Shown here piece after piece: positions 25,554 to 35,521 of a stretch of 64,000 bases of DNA. Within the stretch, counting starts at the first letter, position 1. The number at the start of each line of letters is the position of its first letter. The stretch covers positions 9,653,501 to 9,717,500 of the forward strand of contig NZ_CP012333.1 in NCBI RefSeq assembly GCF_001263205.1, in the 5' to 3' direction. The notes under the pieces were generated by a model. That model had not been told where the DNA came from. It worked only from the letters and a program-made list of their open reading frames with translations, and did not search any database. The position numbers and the translations under genes are program-made. Source of the DNA: Labilithrix luteola. GTDB taxonomy: Bacteria > Myxococcota_A > Polyangia > Polyangiales > Polyangiaceae.

Positions 25554-25651
25554 ATCCCAAACCAGCGAATGCGGCGGGGCTCTCGGTGAAGAAGCTCGGG
25601 ACGAGCAACGTCCTTCCGGGCGTTCTCTTTACGAGCAGCCGGAGTCCCGCC

Positions 25652-28600
25652 GTGATTCGTTTGGCATCCGTCGTTTCCAGGTCCGTGCTCGTTGCGACGG
25701 CGGCTCTCGTGGCCGCCCTTGGTCCGTCTCACGAGGCCTTCGCGGCCCCGACGGCCACCAACCTCGATGCCGACGCGCGCGCTCCCGCCGTCGACGTACG
25801 CATGGCCCCCTCCCCTGCGGGCGTGTTCGGCGCATGGCTCGTCGCGGGACCGTTCCGTGCCGGCAAACCTGCGCTCGAAGCGGCGCCTCTCGGCGTGGAC
25901 GAAGCCGCGCTCGCGCCATCGGCGAACGACGCGGCGTCGGGCGATCGGGATCTCGGCAACAAAAAGCGCCCGCCTGCGCGATGGACGCTGGCCTCGACGG
26001 GAACGACGGCCGCCGACACAGGACCGAGCGGCGACCGCCCCCTCGATCTCAAGGCGGCGCTCGAGGCGAATGGACTCACGGACGTCGTGGGCTACGCCGC
26101 GGGGACGCTCACGGTGCCTCGCGCCGGTCACTATTTGCTCTTGCTCGGCGTCGATGACGGCGTGCGCGTGAGCGTCGATGGGCGTGTCCTCTACACGCGT
26201 GACGATGCGCGGCCGGTTCGTGAAGACGACGACGTCATCCCGCTCGATCTCGAAGCGGGCGAGCACAAGCTTCTCTTCAAACTCCATCAGCGCGACGGCG
26301 CATGGGCCCTGCGCGTGCGCTTCGTCGATGCGACGCTAGCGCCGGTACCGGGCGCCTACGTGCGGCTTCCGGGAACGTCGGCCGACGATGCTCGAACGCT
26401 GGCCTCGAAGATGTCGCTCGTGTCGATCGATCGGACGTTCGACACCTCGATCGATCCCGCGCGCTATCGTCCACGCGTAACCGCCCGCTTCCCCGAAGGG
26501 GCTCCGCGGGGCGTGCCTCTGCCCGTCACGGCGCGGCTGATGCCGGCGACGGGCGATTCGCCCATGTTCGACGTGCAGGCGGGCGGCGTCCCAGTGACCG
26601 CGAAGGGCGTTGGAGAGCTCGCCGTTGCGCTGCCGACGCTTGCCCCTTGGACCGGCGCGCCCACGCTCGAGACCAACGTGGCAGGCCGAGTCGTCCGTTC
26701 GACCTTCCCTTCCCGACCGCAGACCGAGCAAGCGCTCGTGCGCGTCGAGCGCGCCGTCACGAAGCTCGACGAGAAGGCGGCCTGGCTCGCATCCGGATCA
26801 CTCGACTCCACCAAGTTTCTCGCCGCACGGCTCAAGGGACTTCTGGCGCGCGGCGATTCGGACTTCGAAGCGCAGGCCGACGAAGCGCGTGAGCTCGATC
26901 GCATCGCGGCCGCCCTCGAACGGAGCACGGATCCCTTCGAAGGGCGCACCGGCCCCATGCGGCGGGCGATTCGAAGCTCGATCGACGGCGAGCCCTCCGA
27001 GTTCGGACTCTACGTTCCTCCGTGGTTCAAGCCCGGAGGCACGCGCAAGTACCCGCTCGTCATCGGTCTCCACGGGCTCAACGGTCACGCGCTCGGGATG
27101 ATGCGTTGGCTCTTTGGCGGCGACGATCCCAAGCACGATCAGAGCTGGGAAGATCGCCACGTCGGCACGCTTCCGCCGCTCGACGCGTTCATCGTGACGC
27201 CGTACGCGCACGGCAACACGCTCTATCGCGAACTCGGCGAGGTCGACGTCATGAAGATCGTGGAATGGGCCATGCGCACGTTCCCGATCGATCCGGCGCG
27301 CGTGACGATCACGGGGCCCTCGATGGGCGGAATCGGCTCGGCGGCGATTCCCTTGCACATGCCGCATCTCTTCGCGGCGGCCGCCCCGCTCTGCGGCTAC
27401 CACAGCTATCTGATTCGCAGCGACGTCTCGGGGCGACCGATCCGTCCGTGGGAGCGCTTCGTCGCCGAAGAGCGCTCGAACGTTCTCTGGGCAGAGAACG
27501 GCGAGCACCTGCCGCTCTGGATCGTGCACGGGACGCAAGATCTCCCCGAGGAGAACAGCGGCGTGCTCATCGAGCAGTACGAGAAGCTCAAGTTCTCGAT
27601 CAAGCACGAGCACCCGGAGAAGGGGCACAACGTCTGGCAGGAAACCTACGAAGAGCTCAAAGGGCTCAAGTGGTTGCTCAATCGAGGCCTCGACCTGCAC
27701 CCTGCCCACGTCCGCTTCAAGACCACGCGAACCCGCTGGAACAAGAGCGCGTGGGTGACTGTCGACGAGCTCGCAACAGAGGCGAGCTGGGGTGACGTCG
27801 ATGCACGCGTGCGAGGGAAGAAGCGCATCACGGCGACGACGACCGGCGTTTCCGGGATCACGTTCGCGCGCGATCCTAGCCTCCTCGATGCCTCGGGCCC
27901 CATCGAGATCGCCATCGACGGCCAGACGCTTTCGTTCGACGCGGGCGCGCCGCTCGTGCTGCACAAGGAAGGCTCATCCTGGCGCAAAGACGCGGCGACG
28001 CACGCGGGTGTCTTCAAACACGGTGCGGTCACGGGCCCGCTACGCGACGTATTTTACGAGCCGATCGTCTTCGTTTTTGCGGGAGCCGACGGCAAAGACG
28101 GTGACGACGAGGCGCGAGCCAACGAACAAGTCGCCAGGTCGTTCGCGCGCATTCGGGGCGGCGTTCGCGTCGCTTACCCGGTCATGAGCGACCTCGAGTT
28201 CCTCGCCAGGGGTGAGCCGCTGGCGAACGATCGGGCGCTTTTCCTCGTAGGACGGAAGAATCGGGTGCTTTCGGCGCTCGAAGGCGCCACGGCGGGCACC
28301 CCTGGGCTCGCCTTCCCGATCAAAGTCGAGGCCTCGTCGGTCACGGTCGGGCAAACGCACTTCACGGGGACCGAGCTCGGAGCGGCGTTCATTCGACCAA
28401 ACCCCGTGCGACCGGATCGCTACGTCGTGGTCGTGGCCGGTGCGGATGTTCCCGGAACGCTGCGAGCGCTCTCCCTGCCCGACCTCTTGCCCGACTTCGT
28501 CGTCTGGGATCGCGCCCTCGCCCCATCGCGAGGCGCCGTCCTGCTTGGCAGCGGCTCCGTCCGAGCCGGGGGCTTCTTCACGAAAGATTGGGCGCTTCCG

Positions 28601-28678
28601 AAATCGATCGACGATCCACTCGCGAAGCGTGCACGCGCAGCGATTCCCTCCACGACCGAGGGCGATCCGGCTCCCTGA
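25652..28678 (+). CDS. Secreted alpha/beta-hydrolase (prolyl-oligopeptidase/esterase-like) with PA14-like domain
   Basis: 1008 residues. Signal peptide in the first ~31 (VIRLASVVSRSVLVATAALV, cut near EAFA-APTA). A PA14-like beta domain at about 70-250 (VPRAGHYLLLLGVDDGVRVS, ALRVRFVDATLAPVPGAYVR) is followed by an alpha/beta hydrolase at about 450-670: YPLVIGLHGLNGHAL (oxyanion region), VTITGPSMGGIGSAAIPLHM (G-x-S-x-G nucleophile) and KGHNVWQETY (the likely catalytic His). The last ~300 residues are beta-rich and unassigned. Substrate unknown; peptide or ester hydrolysis outside the cytoplasm is likely. The GTG at 25652 has GGAG seven nt upstream and starts at the signal peptide. An earlier GTG at 25586 is also open. 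Confidence 0.85.
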   Translation: MIRLASVVSRSVLVATAALVAALGPSHEAFAAPTATNLDADARAPAVDVRMAPSPAGVFGAWLVAGPFRAGKPALEAAPLGVDEAALAPSANDAASGDRDLGNKKRPPARWTLASTGTTAADTGPSGDRPLDLKAALEANGLTDVVGYAAGTLTVPRAGHYLLLLGVDDGVRVSVDGRVLYTRDDARPVREDDDVIPLDLEAGEHKLLFKLHQRDGAWALRVRFVDATLAPVPGAYVRLPGTSADDARTLASKMSLVSIDRTFDTSIDPARYRPRVTARFPEGAPRGVPLPVTARLMPATGDSPMFDVQAGGVPVTAKGVGELAVALPTLAPWTGAPTLETNVAGRVVRSTFPSRPQTEQALVRVERAVTKLDEKAAWLASGSLDSTKFLAARLKGLLARGDSDFEAQADEARELDRIAAALERSTDPFEGRTGPMRRAIRSSIDGEPSEFGLYVPPWFKPGGTRKYPLVIGLHGLNGHALGMMRWLFGGDDPKHDQSWEDRHVGTLPPLDAFIVTPYAHGNTLYRELGEVDVMKIVEWAMRTFPIDPARVTITGPSMGGIGSAAIPLHMPHLFAAAAPLCGYHSYLIRSDVSGRPIRPWERFVAEERSNVLWAENGEHLPLWIVHGTQDLPEENSGVLIEQYEKLKFSIKHEHPEKGHNVWQETYEELKGLKWLLNRGLDLHPAHVRFKTTRTRWNKSAWVTVDELATEASWGDVDARVRGKKRITATTTGVSGITFARDPSLLDASGPIEIAIDGQTLSFDAGAPLVLHKEGSSWRKDAATHAGVFKHGAVTGPLRDVFYEPIVFVFAGADGKDGDDEARANEQVARSFARIRGGVRVAYPVMSDLEFLARGEPLANDRALFLVGRKNRVLSALEGATAGTPGLAFPIKVEASSVTVGQTHFTGTELGAAFIRPNPVRPDRYVVVVAGADVPGTLRALSLPDLLPDFVVWDRALAPSRGAVLLGSGSVRAGGFFTKDWALPKSIDDPLAKRARAAIPSTTEGDPAP

Positions 28679-28731
28679 CGCGGCGACGCGGTTTCGCGGA
28701 TGAGCTCCCTTTCCGCTCGCCCGCGCCGCGC

Positions 28732-29646
28732 ATGGCATTACATTGGTCGGCGATGCGTGGCGCGCAGGCACTTCTTGCAGGGGGCATTCCCAACCGAGCC
28801 CTTCGTGATCGGACCGGGTGGACGACGTCCGGCTCTCCGGACTCTTCGGTCGGCTCGCGCCGCACGCGGCGTCGCCCTCTCCGTCCTCGCTGGGCCAAGC
28901 TCGCGGCGCTTCTCGTCGCGCTCGCCCTGTTCTGTGTCTCGTTCGCGGCCAAGGCTTTCACGCCCCCTGCGATCAACGGACACGTCATGGACACGGCCGG
29001 GGTTCTGACGCAAACCCAGGTGCTCAGGCTCGATCGCAAGCTCGATCAGGCACGCAGGACGAGTGGATTCGCCGTCGTCGTGTTCGTGGTGGGCTCCCTC
29101 GGAGACGAGTCGATCGAAGACGTCGCCTACACCACGTTCAACACGTGGAAGGTCGGCTCCGGCAAAGGCGACGACGGCGTCTTGCTCGTCATCGCCCCCA
29201 AAGAGCACAAGACGCGCATCGAAACCGGCAAGGGCGTCGGCGGTGCGCTGACCGATCTGCAGTCGAGCCACATCAACCGCGAGATCATCAACCCGCTGCT
29301 CAAAGAGGGTCGCTACTACGAAGCGATCGACAAGGGCACCGACGCGATCCTGAACGATCTCGTGACGGGCACGCCCGGCGGCGTCAGCGAGCCTGGAAAA
29401 CAGCCCGGAAAGCAGGCGCAGAAGCCTGGCGATCTCGTCAAGACCGGCATCCTCGGCGGCGTCGTTCTGCTCGTGATCGTGCTCGCCATCGTGTCGCCGA
29501 CGTTCCGCGAGATCCTCTTCTGGATCTTCCTCTTCGGTCGCGGCGGGGGCGGCGGCGGAGGTGGTGGCGGATTCGGCGGGGGCGGCTCGGGCTACGGCGG
29601 AGGTGGCGGCAGCTCCGGCGGCGGAGGCTCGAGCGACAACTGGTAG
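28732..29646 (+). CDS. TPM-domain membrane protein (YgcG/psb32-like)
   Basis: About 304 residues. A hydrophobic N-terminal segment (WAKLAALLVALALFCVSFAA) acts as signal anchor. The TPM domain follows: VMDTAGVLTQTQVLRLDRKL, VVVFVVGSLGDESIEDVAYT, KGDDGVLLVIAPKEHKTRIE and TGKGVGGALTDLQSSHINRE. Then a membrane helix (LGGVVLLVIVLAIVSPTFRE) and a Gly/Ser-rich tail. The family is linked to envelope or photosystem maintenance; the exact activity is unknown. The start is uncertain: ATG codons at 28732 and 28753 both lack a clear ribosome site, and the frame is open from 28588 inside the previous gene. Convergent with the pseudouridine synthase, 25 nt away. Confidence 0.82.
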   Translation: MALHWSAMRGAQALLAGGIPNRALRDRTGWTTSGSPDSSVGSRRTRRRPLRPRWAKLAALLVALALFCVSFAAKAFTPPAINGHVMDTAGVLTQTQVLRLDRKLDQARRTSGFAVVVFVVGSLGDESIEDVAYTTFNTWKVGSGKGDDGVLLVIAPKEHKTRIETGKGVGGALTDLQSSHINREIINPLLKEGRYYEAIDKGTDAILNDLVTGTPGGVSEPGKQPGKQAQKPGDLVKTGILGGVVLLVIVLAIVSPTFREILFWIFLFGRGGGGGGGGGGFGGGGSGYGGGGGSSGGGGSSDNW

Positions 29647-29671
29647 CTGCCGCTCGAGCGCTTCGACGAAA

Positions 29672-30849
29672 TCAGCGACCGCGGCGGCCCTTGGCGCGTT
29701 CGGCCGGCCCACGCGCCCCAGTAGAGCTGGTGCCAGCGCCTCCCGGCGTGCGCGTGCGGCCGGAGCCACCAGAGCGCGCGCCTCCGAACGCGGGGCGTTC
29801 TTCGCGAGTCGTCTCCCCGCCCGGGCGACGACCACGATTCGAACCACGATCTTCGCTGCGCTCGAAGCCGCGACGTCCCGACGATGCACCACCGAAACGC
29901 GGCGCCGCTTTGTCGTCTCCGCGCTTCGTCGCGGGGCCTGATCCATGGGCGGGCTTACGACCGCCCCTCGGACGCTCGCTCGGCATTTCGTCTCGGACTT
30001 CGGCCTCTTTGCCGACCGAGCGCGCCGCTCGGCCAGCCGCGCCACGACGAGCTGCCGGAGTCGCGGCACCGGCACGGGGGCCACGGGCGCCGCGGCCCGT
30101 CACTTCCACCGCGTGCGCGACGGAGACCGACCGAGGGACGCCGTACGTCTTCTTCAACGTCACGAGCTCGTCGCGCGTGAGGAGACGGAACTGGCCGGGG
30201 GAAGCCCCTCGCCGTCCACGCCGGCAAAGGAAAGGCGCGCGAGACGCATGACCGGGAAGCCGGTGGCCTCGCCCATGCGACGGATCTGCTGGTTTCGGCC
30301 CTCGCGGATCGTGAGCTCGAACCAGGTCTTGTCGCCTTCGTGACGAAGGAGCCGAAGGTCGGCCGGCTGCGTCATGCCGTCTTCGAGGCGCACGCCTTTG
30401 CGCCAGACGTCGAGGTCGGCGTCGCTCATCGCGCCTTTGACCTTCACCACGTAGGTCTTCGGCACGGACTTGCGAGGATGAAGGAGCGCGTCGGCAAACT
30501 CACCGTCGTTGGTGATCAGAAGAACGCCGCTGGTGGCGAAGTCGAGGCGCCCGACGGGATAAACGCGGGCTCCGATGCGAGCGAGCAGCTCGCGCACGGT
30601 CGGACGACCTTCCGGATCGCTCATCGTCGAGACGACGCCGCGCGGCTTGTGCAGGATGGCGTAGACGAGGTTCTCGGCGACGACGCGCTTGCCGTCGACT
30701 TCGATGCGGTCGCGGCGCTCGTCGGCCTTGGCCCCGAGCTCGGTCACGACGCGCCCGTTGACGCGGACGCGTCCGGAGACGATGAGCTCTTCGGCGGCGC
30801 GGCGCGAGGCGATGCCCCCGCGCGCGAGGATCTTCTGAATGCGTTCCAT
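29672..30849 (-). CDS. rluB: 23S rRNA pseudouridine synthase (RsuA/RluB family), frameshifted in this sequence
   Basis: Converts a uridine of rRNA to pseudouridine. S4 RNA-binding domain at 1-60 (QKILARGGIASRRAAEELIV), catalytic domain with GRLDFATSGVLLITNDGEF (catalytic Asp) and the family end WFELTIREGRNQQIRRMGEA. After LSFAGVDGEGLPP the frame reads ASSVSSRATSS and stops at 30160. Adding one C to the C5 run (G5 at 30197-30201 on +) instead gives LPPGQFRLLTRDELVTLKKT, the expected continuation, followed by a long Arg/Gly/Pro-rich basic tail to 29672. The tail resembles those of other myxobacterial RluB proteins and may bind rRNA. I treat it as one gene broken by a base-call error. RluB versus other RsuA-type enzymes is likely but not certain. 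Confidence 0.85.
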
Positions 30850-30866
30850 TGGCGAGGGCGCTTGTA

Positions 30867-31724
30867 CTACTTCTTCTTCGGCGCCGCCGCGTTCGTCGTC
30901 GCGTTCTTGGGTGCGCCGGCGTCCGGGTTGGAGGACGCCCCGGCCGCGCTCGCGCCGTTCGTCGCGTTGGCGGCGCCTGCCGCCGCGGCCCCGGCGCCCG
31001 CCGCCGACCCCGGCGCTCCGCCGTCGTTGCTGGCGGCTTCCATCTGCTCGCGGGCGTTCTTTTCCGCGAGATCGGCCTCGCGCTTGAGCTGCTCGTCGCG
31101 ATCCCAGCGGTCGACGTGGCCGTCGAAGGTCTCGTCGATGCCCATGCGCTCGAGCCTACCCTTCGAGTAGATTTCCCAGACGTCCGGCTTGCCGTCGCCG
31201 TTGCGATCCCGGCGGATGCGCTGCAGCTGACCGTCCACGAAGAACTTCCAGACGTCTGGGCGGCCGTCGTGGTTGGTGTCGACGTCCTCTTCGGCGATGC
31301 GGCCGTCGACGAACTTCGCCCACACGTCGATCCGCCCGTCGTAATCCGTGTCGGCCTCTTCGTGGAGCGCCTCGCCCTTCTGGTTGAAGGTGCGCACGAC
31401 GTCCTTGATGCCGTCGAGGTTCGTGTCGATCTCGCGGCAAACGAGGGACTTGTGATGGTAGTCCGCGCCCTCACCGAACGCTTTGTAGACGCGCCGGACG
31501 TTGGGCTTGATGGCGCCCGGCCCCGCCGTCTCGCTGACTTCGAGCTCGGGTTTGTTGCGGAAATCGCACATCGAGCGGTCGTCGGCCGGCCACTTGCTCG
31601 GATCCTTCGAGCCGCCTGGGGCCGTGGCCGTTTGCACGGCGCCTTTCGATCCGCCACCGCACGCAACGAACGCGCACGCGCCCACCAGCAGAAGAGCCGC
31701 CGAGCCGATCCTACGCATGATCAT
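30867..31724 (-). CDS. Lipoprotein with Asp-rich EF-hand-like repeats
   Basis: 285 residues. Signal peptide with lipobox (SAALLLVGACAFVAC-GGG), so lipid-anchored. At about 95-215 there are five repeats of roughly 24 residues built on D-x-N-x-D-G-x-x-D-V: DTNLDGIKDVV, DTDYDGRIDVW, DTNHDGRPDVW, DRNGDGKPDVW and DETFDGHVDRW. They resemble calcium-binding EF-hand or thrombospondin-3-like loops. A Glu/Lys helix and an Ala/Gly/Asn-rich low-complexity C-terminus end the protein. Its ATG overlaps the stop of the upstream paralogue by 4 nt (ATGA). Probably a surface or periplasmic calcium-dependent structural lipoprotein. Partner unknown. Confidence 0.88.
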   Translation of the reverse strand: MIMRRIGSAALLLVGACAFVACGGGSKGAVQTATAPGGSKDPSKWPADDRSMCDFRNKPELEVSETAGPGAIKPNVRRVYKAFGEGADYHHKSLVCREIDTNLDGIKDVVRTFNQKGEALHEEADTDYDGRIDVWAKFVDGRIAEEDVDTNHDGRPDVWKFFVDGQLQRIRRDRNGDGKPDVWEIYSKGRLERMGIDETFDGHVDRWDRDEQLKREADLAEKNAREQMEAASNDGGAPGSAAGAGAAAAGAANATNGASAAGASSNPDAGAPKNATTNAAAPKKK

Positions 31725-32515
31725 CGCTTCGCGCCTCCGCGCTGCGGTTTGCCAACCACGCCAGCATCAGAGACGGCGACCGGGGGGGCCGGTTCGTTCG
31801 GCGAAGGCATACTGATGGAAGGAGGGGCCGGCGGAGGCGTTGTTGCCGCATCGGCCATGGCGACGGCTCCCGCGTCGGACGGCGTCGGAGCGCCGGAGCC
31901 TCCGAGCACGACGGTCGAATCGGGGTCGGGTAGGCCGTCACCGTTTCGATCCATCGCGATGGAGACCTTATCGCCGTCGTACGTCCACCACTGGTCGACG
32001 CGCCCGTCGCCGTTCGAGTCGCGCTCGCGCTTCAACGGCGCGCCGGTGTTGGGATCGAACGTGTCCCAGGTGTCGATCTTGCCTTGGTTGCTCGTATCGA
32101 GCTCACGGCGGACAAGCTTGCCGCCCTGGTAGATCTCGATGGAGTTGACGACCCCGTTGTCGTCGTAGTCCGCCTCCCGCCGACGCAACTGACCCGTCTC
32201 GTCGAAGTACTCGAACATGTCGGGCTTGCCATCGTGATTGAGGTCGGAGATTCGACAGACCTCGCGACCGTTCTTGGACACGCGCTTGATGTCGGGCTTG
32301 CCGTCATTGTTGGCGTCGAGGACCTCGACCTTGTTCCCCGACTCATCGCACGCCTCGTGTTCGATCGCCGAGGAGCGCACGCCGGTCGGCAGCTTGGCGT
32401 CGCTGACGCCCGAGGCACCGCCACCGCACCCGAATGCGACGAGAACTCCGAACGCCGCGATCCCACACGCCATCAGCACTTTGGGCGCGAGCTTGCTCTT
32501 CACGCTGTAAGCCAT
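31721..32515 (-). CDS. Lipoprotein with Asp-rich EF-hand-like repeats (paralogue)
   Basis: 264 residues. Signal peptide and lipobox in VLMACGIAAFGVLVAFGC-GG. Repeats of the same design as the downstream gene: DANNDGKPDIKR, DLNHDGKPDMFE, DYDDNGVVNSIE, DTSNQGKIDTWD, DSNGDGRVDQWW and DRNGDGLPDPDS, at about 68-200, spaced 23-26 residues. A Pro/Ala-rich tail closes it. The shared plan and 4-nt overlap make the pair a tandem duplication. The region upstream (32516 onward) is non-coding and comparatively AT-rich, and should hold the promoter. No enzymatic motif is seen. Confidence 0.88.
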   Translation of the reverse strand: MAYSVKSKLAPKVLMACGIAAFGVLVAFGCGGGASGVSDAKLPTGVRSSAIEHEACDESGNKVEVLDANNDGKPDIKRVSKNGREVCRISDLNHDGKPDMFEYFDETGQLRRREADYDDNGVVNSIEIYQGGKLVRRELDTSNQGKIDTWDTFDPNTGAPLKRERDSNGDGRVDQWWTYDGDKVSIAMDRNGDGLPDPDSTVVLGGSGAPTPSDAGAVAMADAATTPPPAPPSISMPSPNEPAPPVAVSDAGVVGKPQRGGAKR

Positions 32516-33058
32516 CGGTCTCTCTCAAGTTCCGGAAGCGCACACCCAGCAGGCGGCGCATTGCCGTCCTCGCTGGCCGTCAACGATAAACGGCTCGCCG
32601 GCTCCGCCGCAAGATGCGTGGTCGCGCTCACCCAACCATTTGAAATCGCTAAAATTTGAATCAATCCTGAAGAACTCGCACCAGACGGTAAGGTCGCCCT
32701 TGACCGTCACGTATGTTCACGTAGTGTATATCCACTGAGCAGGTTCCGACCGGCTTCGTGTTTGTGTGCGTTGTCTGTGTGCGTTGTCTGTGTGCGTTGT
32801 CTGTGTGCGTTGTCTGCGTATCGGGTGCGAGTGGGAGTCCGCCGACCTGGCGAGACCAGGGCGAGACCAGTCATTGGGTGCACGGGGTCGCGTTAGGTTC
32901 GCCAGGTTTGTGTTTGACTCACAGGTTGGTTGCTTCGGGCTGGCGGCAGAATCGCGAGTGCGTTAGGGAGAACGCCCTTCGGAGGTCACCGAGAAACGAC
33001 GGCCGACCGCACGGCGAGTGCGTACGTAAAGCGTCAAAACCAGGAAGTTTTCCGAATC
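32516..33058. other. Non-coding region with tandem repeats upstream of the RHH gene
   Basis: 543 nt with no supportable gene. The part at 32636-32750 is AT-richer than its surroundings and may hold the promoter of the lipoprotein pair. A 13-bp minisatellite lies at 32764-32815, and a short direct repeat GCGAGACCAG follows near 32850-32870. Small open frames here are Cys/Val-rich translations of the repeat and are not genes. Confidence 0.7.
32764..32815 (+). repeat. Four tandem copies of a 13-bp unit
   Basis: GTGTGCGTTGTCT occurs four times head to tail with no mismatch (32764, 32777, 32790, 32803). It lies in the intergenic region about 245 nt before the small RHH gene. No palindromic character. 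Copy-number variation between strains would be expected. Confidence 0.95.
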
Positions 33059-33247
33059 ATGCGGAAGAAGATTTCGACCACCATCTACGTGACGCCGGAG
33101 CAAGCTGACAAGCTGAAGCTCTTGCATGAGCGCACGAAGGTACCGGTCGCGGTCTACATCCGCGAAGGAATCGACTTGGTGCTCCGTCACTACGCTCACT
33201 TGCTGCCTGGTCAGCTGGCCTTGGTCGACACCGCCCCCCGAACGTGA
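33059..33247 (+). CDS. Small ribbon-helix-helix DNA-binding protein
   Basis: 62 residues: MRKKISTTIYVTPEQADKLK, followed by LLHERTKVPVAVYIREGIDL. The beta strand ISTTIYV and the two helices fit the RHH (MetJ/Arc/CopG) fold, with basic and Thr side chains on the strand that would enter the major groove. A dimeric repressor or an antitoxin-like regulator is likely. No toxin gene is adjacent. AGGAA lies about 12 nt before the ATG. The last residues may be wrong: adding one C to the C6 run at 33234-33239 would remove the stop and extend the protein by about 30 Pro/Ala-rich residues to AAAAGGKK with a stop at 33334-33336. Confidence 0.8.
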   Translation: MRKKISTTIYVTPEQADKLKLLHERTKVPVAVYIREGIDLVLRHYAHLLPGQLALVDTAPRT

Positions 33248-33662
33248 ACGAGTCGCCTCGACCGCCCGAGGTCGCCCCGGCGGCGTCGCTGTCCGACTCG
33301 CCCCCGTCGGCTGCTGCTGCTGGCGGCAAAAAGTAACGAGCTCTGAGCTCTAAGTCCGTGATCCGGGTTGTGGCGCGCCTTGGATGGCGCCCGCTGGATG
33401 GCGTTGGCATGGGCTCGAGCCGCCCGCCACGCCTCGGATGACGCCGCACCTCATGATGACCAAGAGCGTTGGTCGCTCGAAGATCACGCGTCGCTCGAAG
33501 GTCACGCGAAGAAGCGCGCAAGCCGCTGCCGGTTTGGTGGATTTCCGAGTACGGTAGGCGCGAACCGGCGCCGGCCCGCAACTTGCGCTGACTCACTGCC
33601 GGGCTCGCGCCTGGCTCACTGCCGAACTCCGTAACCGCGGTCCCCCTCCTCCGATCCCGACG
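33248..33662. other. Non-coding, repeat-rich region before lepA
   Basis: 415 nt. The first 90 nt could be the C-terminal tail of the RHH gene if the C6 run is undercalled. Beyond that lie short direct repeats (TGGATGGCG twice near 33381-33402, an 18-bp tandem pair at 33473-33508, CTCACTGCCG twice near 33594-33625). No RNA gene or clear promoter for lepA was recognised. Confidence 0.6.
33473..33508 (+). repeat. 18-bp tandem duplication
   Basis: TCGCTCGAAGATCACGCG (33473-33490) is followed directly by TCGCTCGAAGGTCACGCG (33491-33508), with a single A/G difference. It lies in the untranslated region before lepA. No known function. Confidence 0.9.
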
Positions 33663-35489
<1,827 letters not shown>

Positions 35490-35521
35490 CGCACGGCTGA
35501 TCCGATCAGCGCGCGGAGTCC

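Noticed and set aside
29672..30163. Separate Arg/Gly-rich protein beginning MTLKKTYGVPR.
   Set aside because: TLKKTYGVPR is the usual continuation of RluB-type enzymes, so it is the tail of the frameshifted gene.
32758..33108. Cys/Val-rich frame starting MFVCVVCV.
   Set aside because: It is a translation of the 13-bp tandem repeat and has no coding signs.
35496..35510. Short palindrome GCTGATCCGATCAGC after lepA as a terminator.
   Set aside because: Only a 7-bp symmetry with no loop and no U-tract; too weak to call.
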